Counted from the stretch's first letter, positions 8,970 to 17,157 are shown. The stretch is 64,000 nucleotides of DNA from Claveliimonas ammoniilytica (GCF_025567415.1 NZ_JAOQJV010000004.1:124001-188000), one strand, 5' to 3'. Translations and numbers: made by a program. The notes: generated by a model not told the origin, from the sequence alone.

Positions 8970-9818
8970 TTAGCCAGTCACATCAACCATGTTAGAAATA
9001 TATTGTACAATATTTCTCATAGTGTCTGTTGATGTTCCTACAGCCTGCACTCCAGTTCCATTCGTAGAAAAATTAATCAACGAATCATCTGTTGCTTTAT
9101 TTTGATAATACATTGTAGTAAATCGCATTACCACATCATCAGAAGCGTTAAATGAATAATTTGGTTCAAAGAAAAGTGTCATCTGACCTTTCGGATTCGT
9201 TTGTAGTGTTTTTTCTGTATCCGATTTAAAAACATCAATATTCCATCCGGCTCCTCCAGTATTTAAAGCATTAACTGTCATTCCAAAATTGAAAAATTCT
9301 TCATTCTCTGTTGCCGAATTAATTATAGAAGAAGAACCATTAAACCCTCCCATTTCTGCAAGAGAAAAATATGTAGGATCCCAATTTACAGTAATTGCAT
9401 CTTTTCCATTAGTTGTTGGAGTTACTAACCATTCATAAGAGAGAATCAATTCACATCCCAATATTTCTCCTGAGTCATACATATAATTATTAACAATGCT
9501 TTTTATTTCTAATTGTGTTTTATTTATAGCAGCTCTTGTTGCATAATTGCTTATCATTTCACCTGAACGATTAATCTGCGCAGATACTTTTGCTTTTCCA
9601 TGAAAATCATATTTTAATTTGTGATATACAGAATTTATATTGTCATCTGATAAATAAGATAATATTTCTTCATCATATCCTTTTTCAATCAAATAATTCT
9701 TTTTACTTTGTATATCTGCTCCTTTTCCAGTATCTTGAGCAAAAACCGTCTGTGCTATTAATACTAACAATAATTGTACACAAATTAACATTCTTATAAT
9801 TTTTTTCACAAATATCAC
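8970..9818 (-). CDS. Secreted hypothetical protein of the lanthipeptide island
   Basis: 282 residues. A signal peptide is clear (KK, then a hydrophobic stretch, ending TVFAQ at about 28). The mature part is rich in Asn, Ser and Thr and predicted extracellular; I recognise no catalytic motif. Its ATG overlaps the stop of the preceding gene by 4 bases (ATGA), so it is co-translated with it as the last gene of the operon 11555-8970. It could be a surface or secreted partner of the peptidase or an immunity factor, but the sequence does not show this. Confidence 0.75.
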   Translation of the reverse strand: MIFVKKIIRMLICVQLLLVLIAQTVFAQDTGKGADIQSKKNYLIEKGYDEEILSYLSDDNINSVYHKLKYDFHGKAKVSAQINRSGEMISNYATRAAINKTQLEIKSIVNNYMYDSGEILGCELILSYEWLVTPTTNGKDAITVNWDPTYFSLAEMGGFNGSSSIINSATENEEFFNFGMTVNALNTGGAGWNIDVFKSDTEKTLQTNPKGQMTLFFEPNYSFNASDDVVMRFTTMYYQNKATDDSLINFSTNGTGVQAVGTSTDTMRNIVQYISNMVDVTG

Positions 9819-10402
9819 TCCTCCCGTTCTATAGTTTTTATTTCATATGGTTCGTTATAAAAATGTGTAAATCTAATTTCATCTGACACCTCCAAAGAAT
9901 TTAAAACATTGTTCTCTTGATATATATATTTACAATCCAATAGCACCTCCTCTTTTGCATAAAAATCATATATAGATTTATGCGGTCTAAGTTTTACTTT
10001 AATTTCATTACGGTACAAAAAAACTCCTGTTACAACAGCTTGTTCTTCATATAAAACTTCTAATCTTTCAACTCTATCCGGCTTATTATCATAATGCATA
10101 TATATCACTTCATCGCCATTTTTTATTTCTTTTAAAACTGATGCACTATCTTCCATCCACCTACAATTCAAAACTATTGGATTGTTATCATATGGTTGCA
10201 ATTTCAATCCATCATAATAATTATTCAAACCATCTAGTTGAACAGTGATTTGTTGTTTGTATAAATCAACATTTATTATCTCACCTTTTTCCTCTAAAAG
10301 CAGTGGATTTCTTCTTCCTGTTCCTGGTGCTGTATAACAAATCCAAGCAAACAATACTTCTACTAGTATCACAAGAATTGTAACTTTCCACTCTTTTTTC
10401 AT
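9815..10402 (-). CDS. Membrane-anchored protein with two tandem repeats
   Basis: 195 residues. One N-terminal membrane segment (about 7-24, VTILVILVEVLFAWICY) is followed by two homologous extracytoplasmic units: about 40-115 (GEIINVDLYKQQITVQLD ... VLNCRWMED ... GDEVIYMHYDNKPDRVERL) and about 120-193 (AVVTGVFLYRNEIKVKLR ... VLLDCKYIYQ ... SDEIRFTHFYNEPYEIKTI). Each unit looks like a small beta domain with one conserved Cys. It follows the peptidase gene by 22 bases and overlaps the next gene. Function unknown; binding or immunity at the membrane is a guess. Confidence 0.72.
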   Translation of the reverse strand: MKKEWKVTILVILVEVLFAWICYTAPGTGRRNPLLLEEKGEIINVDLYKQQITVQLDGLNNYYDGLKLQPYDNNPIVLNCRWMEDSASVLKEIKNGDEVIYMHYDNKPDRVERLEVLYEEQAVVTGVFLYRNEIKVKLRPHKSIYDFYAKEEVLLDCKYIYQENNVLNSLEVSDEIRFTHFYNEPYEIKTIEREE

Positions 10403-10424
10403 TTTCCATTACTCCGCACTTCAA

Positions 10425-11555
10425 TTATTCCACAAAAGAAACTCCCGCAACATATGTATAATCAGAAAAATCAAAATTCACATATCTCGGTGATGTCCCC
10501 CATCCATCTGCTACTTTTAATAAATGTAAACGAGTATTCGTTTCCTTGCTTATATATTGATAATATCCTTCCATTGCCATAATGTGTCCAAGATTTCCAC
10601 TTGTAGTGTTGATATTGCATCCAAAAACTCCAATTCCTCCATTATCAATACAGTTTTTAAAAAAAGAATATGTTGGTGCATATGTTGCATTCACACTAAT
10701 ACTTAACCCATTTTCTGCGCAAAATGTTTTAAATGCTGGACCTATATTGTAATAAGAAGTTGATCCATATATTATTCCATTCTCATTTTTTATAGCATAT
10801 GTTCCAGATAAATCCCATAATCTTTGATAATCTCCAGCGAAATCACTCCAATCCCAAACGCCAAAATAATCTGCACAAGCTCCCATCGCAGATACCCCAC
10901 AGGCATATTTACCTGTCATATTTTCTACGTATGATTCCGTAAACGCACAAAAAATATCAGTATAATTTGCTGCCTCTAATATATAATATAAGCTTATAGA
11001 ATCCTTATTTATAAAAATATCATCCCACTCATGTGTTGCACCACTTCTCGCACTTTCTCTAGGAATAATAGATTCTGCCTCAATACTCTCTCCTGTATTC
11101 GTTTCTATATCATCCTTATCTGTATCATATATTCCATATGTAAGTGCATCCAGCTTATATACTTTTGTTTCTCGAAGTGCATATGAAGAAATTTCACTTT
11201 CCTCCAAAGCATTTGCATATGGAGATTTAACATTTTCTCCAATACTATATTCACTTATAAGTCCTTCACATGTTGAATCAAAAATAACATATCCATATAA
11301 TATATTTTCGTTATATATTTCTATAATATATCCGATTGGTCGATTCTCTATATTATAGAATTTAATTGGATTCATTCCAACAATTTCTCCGTCTATGCAA
11401 TTATTTTTCACAAAAATTTCAGCAGCTTCTACAGCATCCGCCTCAGTAAATTTAATCAAATCATCATCCACATTGTCTTTTGCATTTACTGGCATGTCCA
11501 ACATCACACATAACACTAACAACCATGCCACTATTCCGCTTATCATTCGTTTCAT
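10425..11555 (-). CDS. Secreted papain-fold cysteine peptidase-like protein (C10/C39-like)
   Basis: 376 residues. A signal peptide (cleavage probably after VNA, about residue 25) leads to a prodomain of the streptopain type (about 35-115, with GYIIEIYNENILYGYVIFD). A papain-like catalytic domain follows (about 175-376): Cys219 in YACGVSAMGACADYF, His324 in GHIMAMEGYY and Asp350 in KVADGWGTSPRY. These fit the Cys-His-Asp/Asn order of C10 and C39-like peptidases. Start: GGGAGG lies 8 bases before ATG. First gene of the island's second operon, with its own promoter and a box shared with the regulator promoter. It could mature the lanthipeptide outside the cell; this is inferred from position only. 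Confidence 0.72.
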   Translation of the reverse strand: MKRMISGIVAWLLVLCVMLDMPVNAKDNVDDDLIKFTEADAVEAAEIFVKNNCIDGEIVGMNPIKFYNIENRPIGYIIEIYNENILYGYVIFDSTCEGLISEYSIGENVKSPYANALEESEISSYALRETKVYKLDALTYGIYDTDKDDIETNTGESIEAESIIPRESARSGATHEWDDIFINKDSISLYYILEAANYTDIFCAFTESYVENMTGKYACGVSAMGACADYFGVWDWSDFAGDYQRLWDLSGTYAIKNENGIIYGSTSYYNIGPAFKTFCAENGLSISVNATYAPTYSFFKNCIDNGGIGVFGCNINTTSGNLGHIMAMEGYYQYISKETNTRLHLLKVADGWGTSPRYVNFDFSDYTYVAGVSFVE

Positions 11556-11802
11556 TCAATTTTCCTCCCTTTCCTCAATTATTATTCATTTAAGTATCTA
11601 AATATATCTCGATCATACGAAAACTCTTTTTATTTCTCAACCGTTTGTCCATGAACAGTTTCTATTTAGCCCTTTATTAATTCTTCTCACTTCCATCAAT
11701 ATAAGTGATTCCTCCACTATCATTAGATACCAGATATTCATTGAAATACAAATGCTTTGACCTTCAGTAATTTAGTTTGTGACCATAAACAAATCATTCT
11801 CT
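11556..11802 (-). other. Intergenic region between lanM and the peptidase gene
   Basis: About 250 AT-rich bases holding the peptidase-operon promoter and box (listed separately) and a 28-codon open stretch at 11677-11763 whose translation ends YLVSNDSGGITYIDGSEKN. That stretch has no start or ribosome site and may be a gene remnant or chance. Nothing else was recognised. Confidence 0.4.
11612..11664 (-). promoter_or_regulatory. Promoter and LytTR-type box of the peptidase operon
   Basis: -35 TTGAGA (11640-11635), 17-base spacer, -10 TATGAT (11617-11612). Upstream lies TAGAAACTGTTCATGG (11664-11649), which matches 13 of 16 bases of the box at 17031-17016. The TTCATGG core is 31 bases from the -10, exactly as at the regulator promoter. 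A weak second box (AGAA..AAAGG) lies about 22 bases further upstream. The regulator assignment is inferred. Confidence 0.6.
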
Positions 11803-14607
11803 TTATTCGTTTACTAGTAAATACAATAAAATACCTCCATACCCATTCATTAATCCAGGATTCAAACTTTCCTGTGGTAAAAGTGATATTTTTTCTCGCC
11901 TTTCAGTTATATCTATAACTTCTTCTTTTCCGACAATCTGCTCTACAATTTTTCGAGTTCTTTTCAAAATCCATGTATTACCGCAAATTCCATGACAAAG
12001 AATCCAGCTTTCACGTCTTCCATATCCCCGCAGCTTCTGATATGATCGAACAATATCTCTTTCCAGTATTTTTCTTATCTCTTCGTTTTGTATTTTTTCA
12101 TAGCAATATACCCTAGATAAAAGAATTCCACCAGCTCCATGGCACCATGACACTGAATCAATTGTATTCTCCATTGTACCACCTCGTACATCACGCCAAT
12201 TTCCTAATCTTTCATCATATAATGAATTTTCATAATTTAATATTTTGTGGCATAAAAGATTATATTTTTCTTTTCCTGTATACTGCAATAGTGAGGCGAC
12301 CGGCAATATAAATCCACTATTCCCATGTGCCATACCTGTAAAAGGTGGATATTCACTTTCTACAATCCATCCTATTCCTTGTTCCATCTCTATTGCATTA
12401 TCCTCTAATAACACAACTGCTTCTTCTGCATATGACAGATATATATGATCACCAGTCAACTCATATAAGTTTATTAATGCCAGTGCTCCTCCTGCATTTC
12501 CGTTTAATAAGTCACATTTTTGATCATATTTTAGCATTTTTCTCACAACCATAGCATGTTTTTTTGCATACCATAGATATTCTCTTTCCCCTCGTTTGCA
12601 CAAAAGACAATACGTATACAATACTGAGCCTTCGCCATCATATAATCCTGTATTTCTTACATTCCCGCTACCGAGATTCTCATACATATAGTCAGTATAT
12701 TTCCACAACATGTTTCGAAGCGTGTCATAATACTCATAAAATTTCTGTTTATTTTTCTTTTGCATCTCATACATAATTAGAAGCATTCCAGACAATCCAT
12801 CATACAGATACATATTCATCGGTTGAATGTCCCATGTCGGTTTACCAAATGAAAACATTTGTACTGTAAACCAGCTAACCTCTGTATGTTTATCATTCCA
12901 CACCGCGTAACCCTGAAGCCTCTTGGATAATTCTTCAATTATTTTCTGTATATATTTTTGATTCTTTACGTCATGATTTTTGATACAATCCACCTCGTAA
13001 TAACTATTTTCTACATTCCCTCTGTTCTCCACCGTTAATCTCATTGAATATTGGATAAATTCACATTGTTTTTCTAAATCCGCCTCACCTAACTTATCCA
13101 GTTTCTCATAGACAAGATCTAATGGAGTTTTTTCAAAGTAATTTTCTATTCTCTCTCCATCTGCTGAAACTAATGCTGTATCATTTAATAAATAACTAAA
13201 ATATGGAATATCACCTCTCCATAACGCTTTTTCTTCCACTTTGAGAATTTCTTTTCGTTCACAATTTCTTCCGTTTTTGATTTGACTTAAAAATTTCTCT
13301 CTTTTGCTTCTATTCAGCAATAAGCTTGGATGATACGAAGCTGACACCAACATGCTATATCTCTGTGTATCTTGAAGTAAATATCGACTCTGCAAATATT
13401 TAAGTTTTTGCATTTTTTTTGCAAACTCGTTCTTTTTTCTTAAAGCATACTTATATGCAAGACTAAATCCTTCTTTCATATTTTCTATATACTGTATCGG
13501 TGCAACAAATTCTCCTCTTAATAAAGCTAAGTTGTGTGTTCGTTTGCTGCGGGGATGTATATAACCAATCTTCATATCTGAAGTATATGGATCCATAACC
13601 ACAGGTACTTGTATTGGATATTTTTGATTCTCCGTACCATTAATTCCACTGGCATTAATTCCTTTTCCTTTTTGATTAAAATGATAAAATGGCAATATTC
13701 CTGTATACAACACTGAATTTGACAATTGATAGCAAATCTCTTGAAAAGCCGTTTCACGCTTTTGATTGTATTGGATATTTACCAATGTTTCTAAATCCAC
13801 AAAAACAGGATATTCTCCATGAGCTATCAAATTTTCAGAATGAAGATCTTTTGTTCCTAATAAGTATACTAAAAATAACTGTATTCCTAATCTTTTATAA
13901 TATTGTTGTAACTCCCATTCCTGCACGCAATTTTCATAAGAAACTACTTCACACCAGCTATAGTTTTCACGACTTATAATTGAATATTGATATTGTTCTA
14001 TTCCGATACCTTCTGAAATCCACCGTAATAAAGTCATATATTCCATTTCATTTTCCATAGAATGGGGTTTGTATATTATTTTCTTTCCATTATCTAATTC
14101 AATTACAAATACTTGCTTTCCGCAATTGTGAAAATCTGAGTCACTACTGCAGATATCTTCTATACGCCACACAGTATCATCCTTTATTGCCTTTTGAAGC
14201 TGAAGGATGTCTTTCTTAAAATGCATAATTATTTCTATGTAACAATCTCTTGCCATTTCTAATCTAGCTTCTATACATTCAAATAACACTGGATACTTCT
14301 TTTTCATATATGTGATGAATTCTGCTTTTCCTACTATAGCTTTACAAAACACTTTATATTGTTCTTCTGCATTTCCATTTCCTAACAAACCTTTTTCTTT
14401 ACATATATGCATTTCGACAATCAAAGTCCTAACCGCGATTCCCTGTAAACACATCTTGGCATATTGTCTAAATCTTTCAATTACCCGATCAGATGTATAT
14501 TCTCTATAACACTCTATTTTCTCATTTAATTGATCCATTGTTTTTCTTAAAAAAAATCTATAAAATTCATCAAACAATATTTCTTCTTTCTCTATATTTT
14601 TTCTCAT
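11803..14607 (-). CDS. lanM: Class II lanthipeptide synthetase LanM
   Basis: 934 residues, a usual LanM length. The N-terminal kinase-like dehydratase domain phosphorylates and eliminates Ser/Thr; key residues are seen in GTKDLHSENLIAHG (251-264, Asp254/His256/Asn259) and VFVDLETL (269-276). The C-terminal cyclase carries the zinc ligands in SWCHGAGG (Cys822) and LCHGICGN (Cys871, His872), plus FTGMAHGNSGF. It would make lanthionine rings on the peptide encoded at 14834-14685, 78 bases upstream across a terminator-like hairpin. No LanT transporter lies in the island. A weak GAGG precedes ATG by 12 bases. Confidence 0.94.
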   Translation of the reverse strand: MRKNIEKEEILFDEFYRFFLRKTMDQLNEKIECYREYTSDRVIERFRQYAKMCLQGIAVRTLIVEMHICKEKGLLGNGNAEEQYKVFCKAIVGKAEFITYMKKKYPVLFECIEARLEMARDCYIEIIMHFKKDILQLQKAIKDDTVWRIEDICSSDSDFHNCGKQVFVIELDNGKKIIYKPHSMENEMEYMTLLRWISEGIGIEQYQYSIISRENYSWCEVVSYENCVQEWELQQYYKRLGIQLFLVYLLGTKDLHSENLIAHGEYPVFVDLETLVNIQYNQKRETAFQEICYQLSNSVLYTGILPFYHFNQKGKGINASGINGTENQKYPIQVPVVMDPYTSDMKIGYIHPRSKRTHNLALLRGEFVAPIQYIENMKEGFSLAYKYALRKKNEFAKKMQKLKYLQSRYLLQDTQRYSMLVSASYHPSLLLNRSKREKFLSQIKNGRNCERKEILKVEEKALWRGDIPYFSYLLNDTALVSADGERIENYFEKTPLDLVYEKLDKLGEADLEKQCEFIQYSMRLTVENRGNVENSYYEVDCIKNHDVKNQKYIQKIIEELSKRLQGYAVWNDKHTEVSWFTVQMFSFGKPTWDIQPMNMYLYDGLSGMLLIMYEMQKKNKQKFYEYYDTLRNMLWKYTDYMYENLGSGNVRNTGLYDGEGSVLYTYCLLCKRGEREYLWYAKKHAMVVRKMLKYDQKCDLLNGNAGGALALINLYELTGDHIYLSYAEEAVVLLEDNAIEMEQGIGWIVESEYPPFTGMAHGNSGFILPVASLLQYTGKEKYNLLCHKILNYENSLYDERLGNWRDVRGGTMENTIDSVSWCHGAGGILLSRVYCYEKIQNEEIRKILERDIVRSYQKLRGYGRRESWILCHGICGNTWILKRTRKIVEQIVGKEEVIDITERREKISLLPQESLNPGLMNGYGGILLYLLVNE

Positions 14608-14644
14608 TTCTTTTCTTATCCTCTTAATTCCATATTAAGCGTTT

Positions 14645-14678
14645 TATATAACAAAAGCGGAATGTTTCTCATTCCGCT
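14645..14678 (-). terminator. Hairpin terminator/attenuator between lanA and lanM
   Basis: AGCGGAATG and CATTCCGCT form a 9-base-pair stem with a 5-base loop, followed by TTTTGTTATAT. It lies just after the lanA stop, so it probably ends most transcripts and lets only some read through into lanM, giving more precursor than enzyme. Confidence 0.75.
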
Positions 14679-14684
14679 CATTCC

Positions 14685-14834
14685 CTAACAACATATGATT
14701 GTCAAAAATCCCGAACAATTGCCTGACTGTGTAGCATACACAACTACTTGTTCCGCTTCATCCATTAGCATATTATATTCCTGTAGTTCTTTTAAAATAT
14801 CACCGCCATAGTTCATCATTTCTTGCTCCTTCAT
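14685..14834 (-). CDS. lanA: Lanthipeptide precursor peptide LanA (49 aa)
   Basis: A 49-residue peptide with a perfect GAAGGAGG ribosome site whose ATG is 12 bases after the kinase stop. The leader is acidic (DILKELQEYNMLMDEAEQ, 12-29). The likely core is rich in ring-forming residues: TQSGNCSGFLTIICC (35-49) with Cys40, Cys48, Cys49 and Thr35, Ser37, Ser41, Thr45. The CC end resembles lacticin-481-type peptides. It has no Gly-Gly or Gly-Ala cleavage site before the core; the only GG is at residues 10-11. Translational coupling to the receptor-like kinase gene suggests a signal as well as, or instead of, an antimicrobial. Too short for routine gene callers. Confidence 0.82.
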   Translation of the reverse strand: MKEQEMMNYGGDILKELQEYNMLMDEAEQVVVYATQSGNCSGFLTIICC

Positions 14835-14846
14835 TTTCTCCCTCCT

Positions 14847-16163
14847 TCATATATTATCAAAAAAACTGACCATTACACAATATCGATCTTCTAAGGTCTC
14901 CTGAACCAGTTCCCCGTCATGACGATCCACGATTCGTTCTACGCTTTTCATTCCATATCCATGCACAGACGAATTTGCCGCACCGCTGATTAGTCTTTTT
15001 TTCAAAAATAACGGTCGTTTCACAACATTATTACTGATTTTTATTAAAGTCATATCCATCCGCTTTTTTATTTCAACACGTATCCAGTTGCCTTGTTCAT
15101 CTGCTTCTTCACAGTTCTCAATCGCATGATCAATCAGATTTCCAAACAGTATGCTTTGTTCTGCTTCTGTCAGACCACCGATCGTCACCATCTCCGTTTC
15201 TATATCAAAACGTATTCCTTTTTCTTCCGCTTTTTGTTTCTTCTGTGTCAATATAAAATCAAGAAAGTAATTTCCGGTCCATACTACACCTTTCACCTCA
15301 AGATATTCCTGATCAAGTTCATTCAAATAATCTTCTATTCGCTGCCATTCCCCCTTTCGAACCATCATACGCAGCCCCAGCAGGTGATGTCTTATATCAT
15401 GTACTGCACGCCAGCTATTTTCTGTACTCTCTAACAAAGCTTGGTATCTTTGTTCCAAAATACTATCATGTAATTCCAGTATCTTCTGGTCTTTTGCCAT
15501 AAGGCGATTTTTCAGGAAGATGAGCACGATTATTGTAATAATCGCCAATACAACAAGGAGCGAAAAGCCACTATCCAACCCGTTCATGGATATTTCTCCT
15601 ATAGCCATTTCAACCAGTTTTTTCTGATACCTAAGTATCAAAAGAGATATAATCATGTCAATCAACACAAAATATCCTGTATACTCTTCATTAATCTTCC
15701 ACTTATATTTTATGATCAATATCGCTAACCATATAAGAATTATTCGTGATAATGTAAAGATAACAATTTGTTCCAAAGATACTGCATTCAAAAAAACTCT
15801 TGGCAAAAACTTCTCTCCCAACAATGTCATACTAAAAAAAGCTATTATGAAATCCAACAATGTAAGCACTCCATAATACAGCCAAACATAGCTGAATATA
15901 AACAAATATCCTTTTTTCCTTATGACAAATATAACAAGACAAAATAAAATGACCTCCACCAGGAACATAGTTCTCGAAAAGAACCATAAACGCCTGTTTG
16001 CAGTCAGTAAAACAGAAATAAACAGAGAACTCACTACTAGAATACCTTTATAACATCTGTTCATCTTTTTTCTGTCAAAAATGGTATATAACATCAAATA
16101 ATAGCCTGTTATAACTTCCACCAAAGAAACTACGAACAACAGGATAAAACATACACTCCCCAC
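14847..16163 (-). CDS. AgrC-like GHKL sensor histidine kinase
   Basis: 438 residues. About six to seven N-terminal membrane segments (1-215) form a peptide-receptor type sensor, as in AgrC/ComD (HPK10). The H-box is HDIRHHLLGLRMMVRKGEW (about 257-275), and the ATPase domain ends with HGYGMKSVERIV. The N-box reads GNLIDHAIENC, with His where most GHKL kinases have Asn (DNA). The start is GTG, with GGAGG of the preceding gene's last codons 8 bases upstream. It is coupled to the regulator before it and to lanA after it. It probably senses the modified peptide; this is inferred from the shared operon. Confidence 0.87.
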   Translation of the reverse strand: MGSVCFILLFVVSLVEVITGYYLMLYTIFDRKKMNRCYKGILVVSSLFISVLLTANRRLWFFSRTMFLVEVILFCLVIFVIRKKGYLFIFSYVWLYYGVLTLLDFIIAFFSMTLLGEKFLPRVFLNAVSLEQIVIFTLSRIILIWLAILIIKYKWKINEEYTGYFVLIDMIISLLILRYQKKLVEMAIGEISMNGLDSGFSLLVVLAIITIIVLIFLKNRLMAKDQKILELHDSILEQRYQALLESTENSWRAVHDIRHHLLGLRMMVRKGEWQRIEDYLNELDQEYLEVKGVVWTGNYFLDFILTQKKQKAEEKGIRFDIETEMVTIGGLTEAEQSILFGNLIDHAIENCEEADEQGNWIRVEIKKRMDMTLIKISNNVVKRPLFLKKRLISGAANSSVHGYGMKSVERIVDRHDGELVQETLEDRYCVMVSFFDNI

Positions 16164-16165
16164 AG

Positions 16166-16879
16166 CTATCGCTCCTCCCAGTATTTCCGAATATTTTCTT
16201 TTACTTTTTTGATCCTTGCATGACTTGCTTCAACAGCATCTCCATTGCTCAGATAAATCACATTATCCCTGACTTTCATAATATGCCTTAAATTAACCAC
16301 ACTGCTCCTATCGACTATTACAAATTCATCACTCATTAATTTTTCCAAAACATTCTCAATACTGATTCGTTCACGTACTTCACCTTTCACGGTAAAAAAG
16401 CTCGTATACTTTGTTCCTTTCGCTTTTTGTATATAGATAATATCATCCTGACACATTTTCACTCTCTGTGTCTCCGAACCTATATAGCAATACTTTATCG
16501 AATGATTCCGCACAATCTCAATCAGTCTCTCCATTATTTCCGGCAGTCTTTCTTCAACATCCTCTTTTAGAATATACTGGTATGCTTCCATACGATAGCT
16601 TTCAATTGCATATTCCACATAAGCCGTAAGAAAAATAATATAAATATTCGGATCACGATCGCGCGCTTTTTTGCCCATTTCAATACCGTTTATCTCCGGC
16701 ATATCCACATCAGAAATCAAAATCTGGTATCTGATTGTTTCAAATGCCACTAGGAAATCCTCCGCTTTCTCATACGTGTCTATATGTACATCTTTGAATT
16801 CCCCCGACAGATTTAACAAAATTCCACGGATATTTTCCAAGACGCTTTTCTCATTATCCACTATTGCGATATTTATCAA
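16166..16879 (-). CDS. LytTR-family response regulator (AgrA/VirR-like)
   Basis: 237 residues from a TTG start. A receiver domain (IAIVDNEKS at the start, phospho-Asp in LISDVDMPEINGIEMG, LTAYVEYAIES) is followed by a LytTR DNA-binding domain (about 135-237: IIYIQKAKGTKYTSFFT, VIVDRSSVVNLRHIMKV, ASHARIKKVKENIRKYW). The start was chosen because GGAGGG lies 6 bases before TTG, while the upstream ATG codons have none and fall in the leader. It is predicted to bind direct repeats at its own promoter and at the peptidase promoter. First gene of the regulator-kinase-lanA-lanM operon. Confidence 0.88.
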   Translation of the reverse strand: MINIAIVDNEKSVLENIRGILLNLSGEFKDVHIDTYEKAEDFLVAFETIRYQILISDVDMPEINGIEMGKKARDRDPNIYIIFLTAYVEYAIESYRMEAYQYILKEDVEERLPEIMERLIEIVRNHSIKYCYIGSETQRVKMCQDDIIYIQKAKGTKYTSFFTVKGEVRERISIENVLEKLMSDEFVIVDRSSVVNLRHIMKVRDNVIYLSNGDAVEASHARIKKVKENIRKYWEER

Positions 16880-16956
16880 TATTCTCCCTCCATACAAATG
16901 TATACTGCTTGCCATTCTGATATAATAATACAATAAAAGGAGATTTTTTGTTACAA

Positions 16957-17031
16957 ATTATAACATAATTTTATCATCGCTTCGAAATATTGACCATGAA
17001 TTATATATTTTCTGCCCATGAATATTTTCTG
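16957..17031 (-). promoter_or_regulatory. Autoregulated promoter with paired LytTR-type boxes
   Basis: -10 TATAAT at 16962-16957 and a poor -35 (TCGAAG), as expected for an activator-dependent promoter. Two direct repeats lie just upstream: one CAGAAA..TTCATGG unit at 17014-16994 and CAGAAAATATTCATGG at 17031-17016. Their TTCATGG cores are 22 bases (two helical turns) apart, the layout used by LytTR regulators. The proximal core is 31 bases from the -10. The promoter drives the regulator-kinase-lanA operon. Confidence 0.65.
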
Positions 17032-17157
17032 GCAGACAAATTCCCAAAACATAAATCATCATCAAAAAATAATCTTCGTAAGTATCAAAAAACACATTCC
17101 AAGATTGTATGCGATTGTCAAGGTCCTGATCCAACTCAAACTTTTACTCATCGCAAT

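Noticed and set aside
14685..14834. Peptide next to AgrC-like kinase as an AgrD-type thiolactone precursor
   Set aside because: No AgrB is present, the peptide lacks the amphipathic start and acidic tail of AgrD, and LanM follows directly; a lanthipeptide fits better.
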